Positions 27,038-36,429 are shown, counted from the first letter of the stretch. The stretch: DNA of 64,000 nt from Bacteroidales bacterium (GCA_003249255.1 QKJP01000036.1:207889-271888); one strand, 5' to 3'. A program made the numbers and translations. Notes: a model not told the origin generated them from the sequence alone.

Positions 27038-28510
27038 ATGGGTTTGAAAAAGTGGATGTTGTTTACCTGCCTGTTGTTGAGTTGTTTTATTTGTAATGCA
27101 CAGTCTATTAAAAATTTAGATGTTGTGCTTCACGGAACTGCAACAGATTATTCAGGTATGGATCTTACTTTTCAAACCATCAAAAATCCGATTACTTCTG
27201 AATATCAAGATTTAACGACTGTTCGTGTTGATAAGGAAGGCCATTTTAAGCATGTATTTAAATTAGAGAAGGTCACCTATGCGATTTTAGATTTAGGTCG
27301 CTTTAGAACACATGCTTACTTTGAGCCGGGAAAAAGTTATGAATTAATATTACCCCCATTTGAACCCAGGTCTGATGCCGATCGTTTTAATCCCTTTTTT
27401 AAACCTGAGGATGTTGTTTTAGGTATCGCAAATGCAGAAGGATTGATTTTAAATAAGCAAATTGCGGAGTTCGAATCTGCTTTTACGGATTTATATAATC
27501 AAAAGGCTGTATCTATTTTTCGACAAAATGATCAAAAGGCTGTTGATGCCTTAATCCACGAATTAGATTCTTTATATCCTTCTAACGCAAATTCCTATTT
27601 TGCCAACGTTAAACATTTTCATTATGCAAAACTCCACTTTTTAACGCATAAAAGACAACAACGAAGGCTTATTCAAGAGTGTTTTTCAAATCAAAAACCA
27701 GAAATGGATATGCCGGCTTTTTCCGAGACCTTTAATCAGGTTTTTAACAGCTTTTTCTCTCAGTATTTTAAATCGAATTATGGGCAACAACTTCGGGATG
27801 TTTATACTACTACAAGTTCTTTTGATAGCTTATCATTAGTGATGAGCTCAGATACTCTTTTTGAAAATGTAGAGTTTAGAGAATTAGTGCTTTTAAAAGC
27901 TTTATACGATGCTTTTTATTCCGGCACTTACAATAAAGAAAAGCTTATAAAGTTGATTGCAGATGCAGCACATACGGCATCATCAGAGAAGCTAAAAAAT
28001 ATTGCAGAAGATGTGCATCGAAAAATGACTTGGTTAAGAAATGGGACAGAAGCACCGTTATTTGATTTGTATAGACTGGATGGTAAAGAACGTTCATTGA
28101 TAAAATACCGTGGGAAGTTTGTTTATCTCCATTTTCTTCACAGCCAGAATCACGCCTGCAAAGAAGATTTACAGCGCCTTAAGGCCATTTATGATAATGT
28201 TAAACGAGACGTTGTGTTCTTAACCGTTATTATGGATGAGGATCCTACTGAAATTAAGGAGTATGTGAAAGAAAATAAGCTAAAATGGGATTTTTTACAT
28301 TTTGCAGCCCAGCCTAAGGTGTATTTCGATTATAATTTAAAAGCTTTACCAACTTATTATTTGATTGATCCGGAAGGAAATTTACGGTTATCACCAGCCC
28401 CAGGGCCTGGCGAAAAGTTTGTCGAGATCTTTTATACCAATTACCGAGATTATAAGCATGATCAACTTCGTAAAAGCAGACCTAAAGCTAAAAGTATTTA
28501 CGATATGTGA
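27038..28510 (+). CDS. secreted thioredoxin-fold (TlpA-like) protein lacking CXXC
   Basis: 490 residues. A signal peptide (cleavage after CNAQ) precedes a DUF4369-like N-terminal beta region and a helical middle. The C-terminal TlpA/thioredoxin-like domain runs from about 335 to 490 (GTEAPLFDLYRLDGKE, FVYLHFLHSQNHACKED, LKALPTYYLIDPEG). The CXXC site is NHAC: N371 replaces the first cysteine and only C374 remains, so ordinary disulfide exchange is unlikely. The cis-proline region (ALPTYYL) is intact. It is not in an obvious operon. Confidence 0.8.
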   Translation: MGLKKWMLFTCLLLSCFICNAQSIKNLDVVLHGTATDYSGMDLTFQTIKNPITSEYQDLTTVRVDKEGHFKHVFKLEKVTYAILDLGRFRTHAYFEPGKSYELILPPFEPRSDADRFNPFFKPEDVVLGIANAEGLILNKQIAEFESAFTDLYNQKAVSIFRQNDQKAVDALIHELDSLYPSNANSYFANVKHFHYAKLHFLTHKRQQRRLIQECFSNQKPEMDMPAFSETFNQVFNSFFSQYFKSNYGQQLRDVYTTTSSFDSLSLVMSSDTLFENVEFRELVLLKALYDAFYSGTYNKEKLIKLIADAAHTASSEKLKNIAEDVHRKMTWLRNGTEAPLFDLYRLDGKERSLIKYRGKFVYLHFLHSQNHACKEDLQRLKAIYDNVKRDVVFLTVIMDEDPTEIKEYVKENKLKWDFLHFAAQPKVYFDYNLKALPTYYLIDPEGNLRLSPAPGPGEKFVEIFYTNYRDYKHDQLRKSRPKAKSIYDM

Positions 28511-28665
28511 TTGGTAATCTAATTTGATGAGGTGATTAATGGTTTTGTGTTTAATGTTTAGCTAATGAGTTAATTGAGTGATCAGGGATTTCTTGAAAAG
28601 GATGAGTTTTGGATTTATTCAATGTATAGAGGCTAGCTCAACATTTCTATTAGAATAAATAATTT

Positions 28666-28904
28666 GAGGTCAGTAGAATAAGTACATACCTTTCTGCATC
28701 AATCTCAAAAAGACCCTAAGTGGGCGATATCCCAAAGCCTAGTCTGTAAGGGCTAGGATATTAATCAGGTATTTTATTAAACGCCAAAGATGCGTAGTCT
28801 TGTCATGTCCTGATATTCAAAGCCATTCAGGCTATGCTTAATGACACCGCATCTTTGATGCTAAAGTTGGCTTGCTATTGATAAGTATTTAACTATTTAC
28901 CTCT
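28666..28904. repeat. MITE/REP-like dispersed repeat, copy 2
   Basis: About 239 nt; same ends and same internal blocks as 568-761 (GTGGGCGATATCCCAAAGCC, GACACCGCATCTTTGATGCT, the closing AAGTATTTAACTATTT). It carries roughly 45 extra nt near the middle containing CCAAAGATGCG, the inverse of the CGCATCTTTG block. It sits in the 510-nt gap 28511-29022, which holds no gene; only the downstream terminator was otherwise recognised. Confidence 0.75.
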
Positions 28905-28920
28905 ATAAATAATATAAATA

Positions 28921-28948
28921 AAAGCCGGAGAACTTTTCTCCGGCTTTC
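28921..28948. terminator. bidirectional terminator
   Basis: Stem AAAGCCGGAGAA/TTCTCCGGCTTT with a 4-nt loop. It most likely ends the metallopeptidase gene on the minus strand. Confidence 0.8.
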
Positions 28949-29022
28949 AAACAATGGTAAAAATAGTCTTGTTTAGATGCTTTTTTACACATCTTAAATG
29001 TAATTGCAGCTATTCAGTATTG

Positions 29023-29724
29023 TTAGTCCCTATTCGTGTAAATCATGATGTAGTAAATTAACGTAACTAATGCAGATAGTGCAGCTACAACATAGGTATA
29101 AGCAGCCCATTTAAGTGCATCTTTAGCCTTCCCATGTGTGCTCTGGTGGGTAATACCTGCAGTATTTAACCAAACTAAAGCTCTTCTGCTGGCATCTATT
29201 TCTACAGGTAGGGTTACAAAAGCAAATAGCGTAAAAATGCTGTAACAAGCAATAATAATCTGTAATGCTAAATCGTAAGAAAAAATGTTTGGTAAAGAAA
29301 AAGCACCAAGCATCATGGCTATAAAAATGAAATTTAAAATATTGGCACTGATACTTTGTAAAGGCACTAAAGCTGATCTAAATTCTAAAAATGAATAGCT
29401 ATTGGCATGTTGAACTGCATGGCCACATTCGTGTGCTGCAACAGCTGCCGAAGCCACACTTCTTCCATGATATACATCCTGACTTAAATTTACCGTTCTG
29501 GTAGTGGGGTTGTAATGGTCACTGAGTTGCCCCTGAACGCATACGACTTGTATGTTATGAAGTCCATTTTGACGCAGCATCATTTCTGCTACATCTTTTC
29601 CTGACAAATTACCATTGATAGGAATTTTAGAATATGCTTTGAATTTGGATTTTAACCGGGAACTTACGGCCCAACTAATAATCAAAAATGCAACGAAAAT
29701 GAAGAATAATGGCGATGTAAACAT
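29023..29724 (-). CDS. zinc metallopeptidase, YugP-like membrane protein
   Basis: 233 residues of the neutral zinc metallopeptidase family (PF04298, YugP). HECGHAVQH gives the HExxH zinc motif at about residues 93-97 and the conserved PVEIDASRRAL block follows. An N-terminal membrane helix (about 4-22) and three more in the C-terminal half place the active site at the membrane. Physiological substrate unknown. Its start lies 94 nt from the convergent end of the PiT gene on the same strand. Confidence 0.9.
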   Translation of the reverse strand: MFTSPLFFIFVAFLIISWAVSSRLKSKFKAYSKIPINGNLSGKDVAEMMLRQNGLHNIQVVCVQGQLSDHYNPTTRTVNLSQDVYHGRSVASAAVAAHECGHAVQHANSYSFLEFRSALVPLQSISANILNFIFIAMMLGAFSLPNIFSYDLALQIIIACYSIFTLFAFVTLPVEIDASRRALVWLNTAGITHQSTHGKAKDALKWAAYTYVVAALSALVTLIYYIMIYTNRD

Positions 29725-29817
29725 ATCTTTTAATTTTAAGTTTCTAAGTGACCTTCAAAAATTTTGCCAATTAAATGGCTTCATGTGCCAACATAACGTT
29801 AAAATAATTGAAAATGT

Positions 29818-32091
29818 TTACTTTTTATGCATAGCGTTTTTAAAATCACGATGTGCTTTTAGAAGATTGATTGAATAGAGCAGAATGTTTTTGGTTTCAG
29901 CCAATACTTCCATGTAAAGGATGCTTACCCGAGTACGCCCTTCACCTCTTTGAACACGCTTGATTTGTTTTCTTCTGATGTCTTCCTGAAACTCGATCAA
30001 AAAGCTTTGTTTGGAAATTAATTCGGAGATAGGTTCAAAGCGTTTTTCTTTTTCAAGGTGAATTAAGTGGTTAAAGAAGCCAGCTACTTCATCCAGTAAC
30101 TCCTGTAATTCTTCCTTTTGATCTTGTTTCATCCCGCGATGATTATTTTCGATATGCTCAAACAAAGGTTGAGAAATCTTGACCATACAGGTTACAATTT
30201 CTGACAAATAGTCAAAGGCTTGAATGAAATATTGACCGGCTTCGACACCCTCTTCACTGATTCGTCCAAAAGAGTAAAACAATTTTGATTTACTACTGCG
30301 GGTAAGTTTATCCAAAAACTCTGCTTTTACAGTAGCTTCGCGTAATTGCTTTGGATTTTCATCAATAAAGCCTTGAATGGTCATGAGATAAATCTTCGAA
30401 GCTTCCAGGAGTTGGCTTCTAATTTGATCTTCTCCTTTATCCAAAAAATGATCTTTATTGGTATCGTTGTCCTCACGATATTCTTGTATCAAAGCTTTGG
30501 TTTCTTCTTGTTTTTTGGTAAAGTACTTTTGGTTTAATAATAAATAGATGCCGAGAAGAGCAGTTAATGCAATAGCCGCGATCCAACTTCCAAAATAGAG
30601 GATAAAGACGATTAGAAAAGCACCTAAAAATGCAATGAAAGCTGTAAAAAACCATCCGCCAATAACCGACAAAACACCTGCGATTCTATAAACTGCACTT
30701 TCTCTTCCCCATGCTTGATCGGCCAAGGAAGTCCCCATTGCGACCATAAAAACCACAAAGGTGGTTGAGAGCGGTATGCGCATGTAGGTACCAATCGAAA
30801 TAAGAATACTGGCTACGACTAAATTAACTGAGGCCCGAATCGTATCAAAATACGCTTTTTCACCGTTTGATGTGTTGACGATATATGCCTTTTTGTAACG
30901 TTTATTTAAAAAACCAACCAATGATTTTGGTAATATTGAGACGAGGGTTGAATGTAAGGTGAGAAAATTTCTTACAATTGCTCTGGATAGATTAGATGGC
31001 TGAAACCTTTCATATCCTGCATTTTGTTTTCCAAGGTATATTTCTGTTTCAGTAACAGCACGCGCTTTTTTTGAAAAAAACAGGGTGATGATCATTACTA
31101 CAGCTGCTCCAATCGATAAACTTAAGTAGCCTATATGAGTTATTTCTTTCGATTGAATGAAGCTATCGTTTAAGAATGTTAATGGATAGGTGATAGGATC
31201 ATTCGCTCCACTGCTTAAAAATTGCTTAAAGCTTAATATACTTGCCAATGGTAAGCCAATGAAGTTTACTAAGTCGTTAGCTGCAAAGGACATGGCTAAC
31301 GCAAAAGTACCAAAAAGTACCACGATTTTTGGGATGTCTGTATTAAATGACAGACTCATAAACAAAAACACAAAAGTTGACAAGCTTAAGACTCCAATTA
31401 AAACTTCAGGTAAGTACACTTTTAATAGGTCAAGCCAGGAAGAATCTACAAATGACGCACCGGCAAGAACTTTTTTGGCAATCATAAAAGCTATTATCGT
31501 AACCGCCAATCCTCCTAAGAAGCTAAATAGTATTTTAAATTTCTTTTGATATTGAAATGAAAAGACTAAACGGGCTATAAACTGAATAATCATACCCACA
31601 ATGAAGGATATAAAAATGGATAAAACAATGCCGGCTAAAATATCAAAAGCTTTTTCTGTATTGATTAAATCCTGACTTTGAATAACATTTAAATCCGTTT
31701 GTCTTTTTCTGATAAGCGATAATGCCATACCTCCTCCAAGTAATTCAAAGACAATTGCAAGGGTGGTAGATGTAGGAAACCCAAATGTATTAAAACCATC
31801 AATCAGAAAGATATCGGTAATCATAACGGCCAGAAAAACCGTGATCAAACCGGTAAAGTCAAAACTCGCAGGGTTAATGATCCCTTTTCGGGCAACCTCC
31901 ATCATTCCAACAGATAGTAGGGCTCCGATAAGAATACCTAGAGCAGCCGTCCAGTAAATAAGGCGTCTTTTTGCGGCATTGGAACCAATGGCTGCATTTA
32001 AAAAGTTAACAGCATCATTGGTTAATCCCACCACTAAATCTGCAATAGCCAGAATTCCCATTAAAATGACTGCAATCCAGATAAAAAGCAT
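29818..32091 (-). CDS. inorganic phosphate transporter (PiT family) with PhoU-like C-terminal domain
   Basis: 757 residues from MLFIWIAVILMG. The two PiT signature halves are visible: VGLTNDAVNFLNAAIGS near the N-terminus and FAANDLVNFIGLPLAS in the middle, with ten or more membrane segments. Residues about 545-757 are a helical soluble domain resembling PhoU. Low-affinity, proton- or sodium-coupled phosphate uptake is the family role. The start at 32091 is chosen over 32154 because a -7 element (TATCTTTG) lies between them, so the longer form would start upstream of the transcript. Divergent from a two-component system. Confidence 0.9.
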   Translation of the reverse strand: MLFIWIAVILMGILAIADLVVGLTNDAVNFLNAAIGSNAAKRRLIYWTAALGILIGALLSVGMMEVARKGIINPASFDFTGLITVFLAVMITDIFLIDGFNTFGFPTSTTLAIVFELLGGGMALSLIRKRQTDLNVIQSQDLINTEKAFDILAGIVLSIFISFIVGMIIQFIARLVFSFQYQKKFKILFSFLGGLAVTIIAFMIAKKVLAGASFVDSSWLDLLKVYLPEVLIGVLSLSTFVFLFMSLSFNTDIPKIVVLFGTFALAMSFAANDLVNFIGLPLASILSFKQFLSSGANDPITYPLTFLNDSFIQSKEITHIGYLSLSIGAAVVMIITLFFSKKARAVTETEIYLGKQNAGYERFQPSNLSRAIVRNFLTLHSTLVSILPKSLVGFLNKRYKKAYIVNTSNGEKAYFDTIRASVNLVVASILISIGTYMRIPLSTTFVVFMVAMGTSLADQAWGRESAVYRIAGVLSVIGGWFFTAFIAFLGAFLIVFILYFGSWIAAIALTALLGIYLLLNQKYFTKKQEETKALIQEYREDNDTNKDHFLDKGEDQIRSQLLEASKIYLMTIQGFIDENPKQLREATVKAEFLDKLTRSSKSKLFYSFGRISEEGVEAGQYFIQAFDYLSEIVTCMVKISQPLFEHIENNHRGMKQDQKEELQELLDEVAGFFNHLIHLEKEKRFEPISELISKQSFLIEFQEDIRRKQIKRVQRGEGRTRVSILYMEVLAETKNILLYSINLLKAHRDFKNAMHKK

Positions 32092-32114
32092 GCGAAAAGT
32101 TTTGTTTGATCGAG

Positions 32115-32122
32115 CAAAGATA
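32115..32122 (-). promoter_or_regulatory. -7 element (TATCTTTG) of the PiT gene
   Basis: TAnnTTTG on the minus strand 23 nt upstream of the ATG at 32091; decides the start codon against the in-frame ATG at 32154. Confidence 0.55.
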
Positions 32123-32274
32123 GAGAGTAAATTATCCGTTTGATAACTACACAATGTTAAATTATTGTTATTTTAATAGAGAAAAAGGTAAGTATTCAAG
32201 TCCAAAAGCTCAATAGATTAGGGAAAAAGGTCTTAATATATAATTAACATGCACTAGCATAATAAAGTTAGGTC

Positions 32275-32302
32275 TTGATTATTACAAATAACATTAACTT
32301 TG
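32275..32302 (+). promoter_or_regulatory. promoter of the histidine kinase-response regulator pair
   Basis: TTG at 32275-32277 (-33-like) and TAACTTTG at 32295-32302 (-7), 30 nt upstream of the kinase ATG. Confidence 0.5.
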
Positions 32303-32332
32303 AAACCAAATGAAAGCAAAACTTTTTAAGGA

Positions 32333-33373
32333 ATGAAATCATTAGAACCTCAAAAAATAGCAGGTTTCATAGCTCTGGGCTTTTTAGGTTTAGCCGGATT
32401 GTTTTTTGTTGCGAATTACCTTAGCCCCAATTTATTTATTTCTTTTTCCATATCCGTTCCTGTTTTCTTTGTATTCTCATTTGCATATGCACATTACTTT
32501 ATTAAGTATTTTACAAAGAGTAAGTTGCGTCCCATTTACAAATCGCTTCACAGTTTTGACAATGGCAGTGATGTGGAAAAAAAATATGAAAATATGCCTG
32601 ATCTATTGACAGGAGTAAATGAAGAGGTGGCCTTGTGGATGAAAGATAAAGCACAGGAGATCTCTCAATTAAAACAAATGGAGAAATACCGAAAAGAGTT
32701 TTTAGGAAATGTTTCTCATGAATTAAAAACACCCATCTTCAATATTCAAGGGTATATTTTAACCTTATTAGATGGTGGATTGGATGACCCCAACATCAAC
32801 ATGCTTTACTTAACCCGTACTGAGCGAAGTATTGATCGTATGATATCTATTATTGAAGATTTGGAGGCCATTAGTAAACTTGAATCCGGAGAATTGGAAC
32901 TCTATCAAGAACCCTTTAATTTAGTGCATCTCATCGAAGATGTGTTTGAACTTCAGGAAATCAGAGCGAAAGAAAAAAGTATCCATTTATATTTAGGAAA
33001 AAATGTTGATCGAAGCACAATGGTGCTGGGAGACAAGCAACGTTTGTTTCAAGTGCTCAGTAATTTGGTTGTCAACTCCATTAATTACAGTAAAAAAAAT
33101 GGCGAAACCTGCATTTCTTTTTACGATGTGGACGATAAAGTTTTGGTAGAAGTAAAGGATAAAGGAATTGGTATCCCGGCAAATGATTTGCCACGAATTT
33201 TTGAAAGATTCTTTAGGGTTGATAAAAGTCGTAGCCGCGAACAGGGTGGTACCGGACTTGGTTTGGCAATTGTAAAACATATTATTGAAGCGCACGAACA
33301 GCGTATTAATGTAAATAGTACTTTGGGTAAAGGAACAACCTTCACATTTACTTTGGAAAAGGCAGAATTTTAA
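32333..33373 (+). CDS. sensor histidine kinase, PhoR-like
   Basis: 346 residues. Two membrane helices (about 10-28 and 35-55) with almost no periplasmic loop, then a HisKA domain with phosphoacceptor H129 in FLGNVSHELKTP. The HATPase domain follows (NLVVNSINYSKKNGE N box, DKGIGIPANDLPRIFERFF, GGTGLGLAIVKHII). The missing extracellular sensor domain is typical of PhoR-type kinases that read transport state through partners. It lies 12 nt upstream of its response regulator and divergent from the PiT transporter, so a role in phosphate control is plausible but unproven. Confidence 0.92.
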   Translation: MKSLEPQKIAGFIALGFLGLAGLFFVANYLSPNLFISFSISVPVFFVFSFAYAHYFIKYFTKSKLRPIYKSLHSFDNGSDVEKKYENMPDLLTGVNEEVALWMKDKAQEISQLKQMEKYRKEFLGNVSHELKTPIFNIQGYILTLLDGGLDDPNINMLYLTRTERSIDRMISIIEDLEAISKLESGELELYQEPFNLVHLIEDVFELQEIRAKEKSIHLYLGKNVDRSTMVLGDKQRLFQVLSNLVVNSINYSKKNGETCISFYDVDDKVLVEVKDKGIGIPANDLPRIFERFFRVDKSRSREQGGTGLGLAIVKHIIEAHEQRINVNSTLGKGTTFTFTLEKAEF

Positions 33374-33385
33374 ATAAGATTTTTA

Positions 33386-34096
33386 ATGATGGATGCAAAA
33401 AATTACAAAATTCTTTTAGTCGATGATGAGCCGGATATTTTGGAGTTTATCAGTTATAACTTAAAGAAAGAAGGCTATACTGTGTTAATGGCAAATAATG
33501 GAAAAGAAGCTCTTAAAGTGGCTCAGGCTGAACTGCCGCAATTGATAGTTTTAGACGTTATGATGCCCGAAATGGATGGGATTGAGACTTGTGAAGAGTT
33601 AAAACGTATTCCTGAATTGAGCAATTCGATGATTACCTTTTTAACGGCACGCGGGGAAGATTATTCACAAATTGCAGGATTTGAGGCAGGTGCAGATGAT
33701 TATATTGCCAAACCCATTAAACCAAAGGTTTTTATTTCTCGGGTAAAAGCCTTGTTAAAAAGATACGTGCCTGAGGGAGAAAGTTCTTCTGAGGGCCTTG
33801 AAGATGAGGGCAATAAAATTACCTTGGGTGATCTCATTATTGATCGGGAAAGGTATGTAGTAATTAATAAGGGTGAAGAATTAATTCTTCCCAAAAAGGA
33901 ATTTGAACTGCTTGTATTATTGGTTTCAAAGCCCGAAAAGGTATTTACCAGAGATGAAATATATAATACGGTGTGGGGTGATAACATTATTGTAGGTGAT
34001 CGCACCATAGATGTTCACATACGAAAGTTACGTGAAAAAATAGGACAGGATGTTATAAAAACCATAAAAGGAGTAGGCTATAAGTATGTATCATAA
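33386..34096 (+). CDS. OmpR/PhoB-family response regulator
   Basis: 236 residues. The receiver domain has acidic pocket D13/D14, phosphoacceptor D57 in LIVLDVMMPEMDG and the conserved K in YIAKPIKPK. The C-terminal winged helix (about 140-236) has DRTIDVHIRKLREKIGQ. It is cotranscribed with the PhoR-like kinase. The target genes are unknown; the neighbouring PiT gene is the first candidate. Confidence 0.94.
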   Translation: MMDAKNYKILLVDDEPDILEFISYNLKKEGYTVLMANNGKEALKVAQAELPQLIVLDVMMPEMDGIETCEELKRIPELSNSMITFLTARGEDYSQIAGFEAGADDYIAKPIKPKVFISRVKALLKRYVPEGESSSEGLEDEGNKITLGDLIIDRERYVVINKGEELILPKKEFELLVLLVSKPEKVFTRDEIYNTVWGDNIIVGDRTIDVHIRKLREKIGQDVIKTIKGVGYKYVS

Positions 34097-34248
34097 GGAG
34101 TTTTCAAAATTCACAGTTGACATCAAGTTTTAATTTTTCCTTTTATCGTTCAAAAAAATTGCAGAGGACTAGGAGAAATAGTACATTTACTATTTAAACA
34201 AGCTTGTATACCTGCTTGTAAAAGATATGTATAATCAAACTTGAGTAT

Positions 34249-34692
34249 ATGAAAACTATCATCCAAGGTATTATTATTGCTGTATTGGCTATTGGTTTTT
34301 TTGCATGTAAAGAAGATCCGAAGAATTTAAAAAAGCCTACAAAAACCACTTTTGTCAAGAAAGAAATCAAAGCAGATACTACTAAAATTGATTCCGCAGC
34401 GATTGTAAAACCTAAAAAAGTTGTAACGGAAACTTTACCTCCAAAACCTGAAGATAAGTATTTCTTAATTGCAGGCAGTTTTCAAAGCATCGAAAATGCT
34501 GAAATTTTCAAAGCACAATTGGTAGAAGAGGGATTTGATGCTCAGGTTATTGAGCGCGCATCCGGGCCTAATGTAGATTTTTATAAAGTAGCTTACAAAT
34601 CATTTTATGACAAAACAGAAGCTTTAGCCGCTTTACGCACAGCTCGTAACGTTGAGATGAAAAATGATGTTTGGCTTTTAGTGAAACGATAG
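34249..34692 (+). CDS. SPOR domain lipoprotein
   Basis: 147 residues. Lipoprotein signal peptide with lipobox GFFAC (Cys at about residue 22), a Lys/Thr/Pro-rich linker, then a SPOR domain from about 70 to 147 (KYFLIAGSFQSIENAEIFKAQLVEEGFDAQVI ... DVWLLVKR). SPOR domains bind septal denuded glycan. Own terminator downstream. Confidence 0.88.
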   Translation: MKTIIQGIIIAVLAIGFFACKEDPKNLKKPTKTTFVKKEIKADTTKIDSAAIVKPKKVVTETLPPKPEDKYFLIAGSFQSIENAEIFKAQLVEEGFDAQVIERASGPNVDFYKVAYKSFYDKTEALAALRTARNVEMKNDVWLLVKR

Positions 34693-34708
34693 GATTAAAT
34701 AAATACAA

Positions 34709-34739
34709 AAAAGGCATTCGAAGATCGAATGCCTTTTTT
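34709..34739. terminator. bidirectional terminator between SPOR lipoprotein and YbaK genes
   Basis: Stem AAAAGGCATTCG/CGAATGCCTTTT with flanking A and T runs. Confidence 0.88.
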
Positions 34740-34758
34740 GCTTCTGCTAGTTGAGATT

Positions 34759-35238
34759 TTAGGCGTGTGCCATTTCTCTTTTTCCTATTCTCATGACAGA
34801 AGGTTTTACTAATCTTCTGAAATCACGGAAGGCCATTTGGATTAATTCAGCATGAGAGCAAGCATTGAATGCAATGCAGGCATCTTTTGTTAAAGTGTCA
34901 GCAACATAAACATCCATGTTGTACAAGTTACCAAATGGCGGCATGGCACCAACCTCACAATCTCTGAACTCATCTTTAAATTCAGTTTCAAAGGCCAGCC
35001 TAACATCCTTCGCCCCTGTTTCTACTTTAAGTGCTTTTATGTCTAATTGCATGGCTGCAGGGACTACCGCCATTGCCATACGCCCATCAATCTTCACGAT
35101 AACAGTTTTTGCTACCTCCTTACCGGATATATGAGCATGCGCTGCAGTTTTTTGGGCTGTGAAAGCACGACAGTGGAGAATGCGTTTATAGTTCACTCTC
35201 TCACGATTTAAGAACTCCTCTAGTTTTGTAAGTGGCAT
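34759..35238 (-). CDS. YbaK/EbsC family aminoacyl-tRNA deacylase
   Basis: 159 residues with the YbaK fold pattern (KRILHCRAFTAQKTAAHAHISGKEVAKTVIVKIDG; later GAMPPFGNLYNMDVYVADTL). Such proteins hydrolyse misacylated tRNA (for example Cys-tRNA-Pro or Ala-tRNA-Pro); the specificity cannot be read. The gene has a strong Shine-Dalgarno, unlike almost all neighbours, and Ala/Met-rich composition, which together suggest acquisition from outside Bacteroidota. The C-terminal KPSVMRIGKREMAHA is an extension. Confidence 0.85.
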   Translation of the reverse strand: MPLTKLEEFLNRERVNYKRILHCRAFTAQKTAAHAHISGKEVAKTVIVKIDGRMAMAVVPAAMQLDIKALKVETGAKDVRLAFETEFKDEFRDCEVGAMPPFGNLYNMDVYVADTLTKDACIAFNACSHAELIQMAFRDFRRLVKPSVMRIGKREMAHA

Positions 35239-35246
35239 TTCTAATT

Positions 35247-35251
35247 CCTCC
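35247..35251 (-). promoter_or_regulatory. strong Shine-Dalgarno (GGAGG) of the YbaK gene
   Basis: Reading the minus strand, CTGGAGGAAT precedes the ATG with 8 nt spacing. Bacteroidota genes rarely use a Shine-Dalgarno; only this gene and the PNPOx-like gene at 50639 show one clearly here. Confidence 0.7.
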
Positions 35252-35772
35252 AGTTATTGAGTTTGTTACTATTCGGGTGTTATAGGGTAGAGGTTATACC
35301 ACATTAGTATCAGAAAGTACGATAAAAACGATCAGCTGTAAAGAGTTTTTTCGGCTTTTTTATCCAACTTTTTAAGTGAATTTCTCTTGATTAACATCCG
35401 TTAACGAAGTCAATTTAAGATGTTTTCATCTTTTTTTAACAAGCGCTTAAAAAACGAAAGTTTTATTAACTGATTTATTCATTTTATTCTCCCAATAAAA
35501 GTTGAAGTAACCTCGTAATAAAACACCTCGACGTCTTCTATTGAGCCTGTAAATACTGGGTTTTTGGCTTGTTAATTTTGAAGATGTACTTAAATAAGTA
35601 AGTTAAAACGTATTTCAGAGACCTGTTAATCTATGTTAATCAATTTATTATGGAATTTTAACTACTGTTGAATCTCCTTTAACACGAGTCAACTAAAAAA
35701 GCAGCTATGTTTACAATCATAAAATGAAGTGAGAATTACGAGAAATTTTATTAACCAAATAAACTAGTAAAA
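35252..35772. other. 520-nt non-coding region, no gene seen
   Basis: AT-rich, rich in TTAA and short T runs. No reading frame, hairpin or repeat of note was found. It presumably carries the upstream control of the secreted protein gene at 35773 and of the YbaK gene. Confidence 0.5.
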
Positions 35773-36369
35773 ATGAAAACAACAATTAAAAAACAAGTGC
35801 TGGCTATCCTGCTAGGATTATCTTTTGCTTTTGTAGCATCAGCGAAAGGTTTTGTTTCGATCAGACCTTATGTCAACTCTGATTATGCCGTAGTCGTGGT
35901 AGATTATAAAAACGACAAAGCGTTTAGAGTGAAAGTTGTAAGTGAAAACAATGAAGTGATTTATTCCAGTGAAAAGCTAAATACTTCAGAACTGTACCAA
36001 AAGCTTTTTGACTTAACTTCTTTTAAAGATGGAAATTACCGCTTGGTAATTGGTTCGGGGAAAAATCAATTAGTAGAGAGTTTTGCGGTAAGAGATCATA
36101 AATTAACACCTCTTCAAAATAAGGTTGAAAATGTGGAATCTCACATTCGAAAAGATGGCAATCATTTATATGTGAGTACCATTAATATGGAAAAAGCAGA
36201 AATCATTTTCTCTATTGAAGATCAATATGGATCTACCATTTACTCAAATGAATTGAATCCACAATTGTCATATACGGGTAAATACAATGTAGAACAGTTA
36301 CCGGCTGGAAGCTACAAAGCCATTTTGAGTGTAGGTGGAAAGGAGCTGGATTATGTTTTTAAAAACTAA
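35773..36369 (+). CDS. secreted beta-sandwich-like protein of unknown function
   Basis: 198 residues. Cleavable signal peptide (MKTTIKKQVLAILLGLSFAF, site after ASAK), then two beta-rich repeats of about 85 residues. Each ends with a DGNYRLVI/AGSYKAIL type strand, as in DUF3244 or other Ig-like secreted Bacteroidota proteins. There is no sorting tail, lipobox or catalytic motif. Long upstream region and own terminator: an independently regulated monocistronic gene. Confidence 0.7.
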   Translation: MKTTIKKQVLAILLGLSFAFVASAKGFVSIRPYVNSDYAVVVVDYKNDKAFRVKVVSENNEVIYSSEKLNTSELYQKLFDLTSFKDGNYRLVIGSGKNQLVESFAVRDHKLTPLQNKVENVESHIRKDGNHLYVSTINMEKAEIIFSIEDQYGSTIYSNELNPQLSYTGKYNVEQLPAGSYKAILSVGGKELDYVFKN

Positions 36370-36388
36370 AACACAATTTTATTCAATA

Positions 36389-36424
36389 AAAAGGTGTATC
36401 AATTCTAACTGATACACCTTTTTT
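36389..36424. terminator. bidirectional terminator
   Basis: Stem AAAGGTGTATCA/TGATACACCTTT between convergent genes 35773 (+) and 36430 (-). Confidence 0.88.
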
Positions 36425-36429
36425 GGTTT

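Noticed and set aside
29615..29878. Plus-strand frame of 87 residues overlapping the YugP-like and PiT gene ends
   Set aside because: It lies antisense to two real genes and shows no domain or composition of a real protein.
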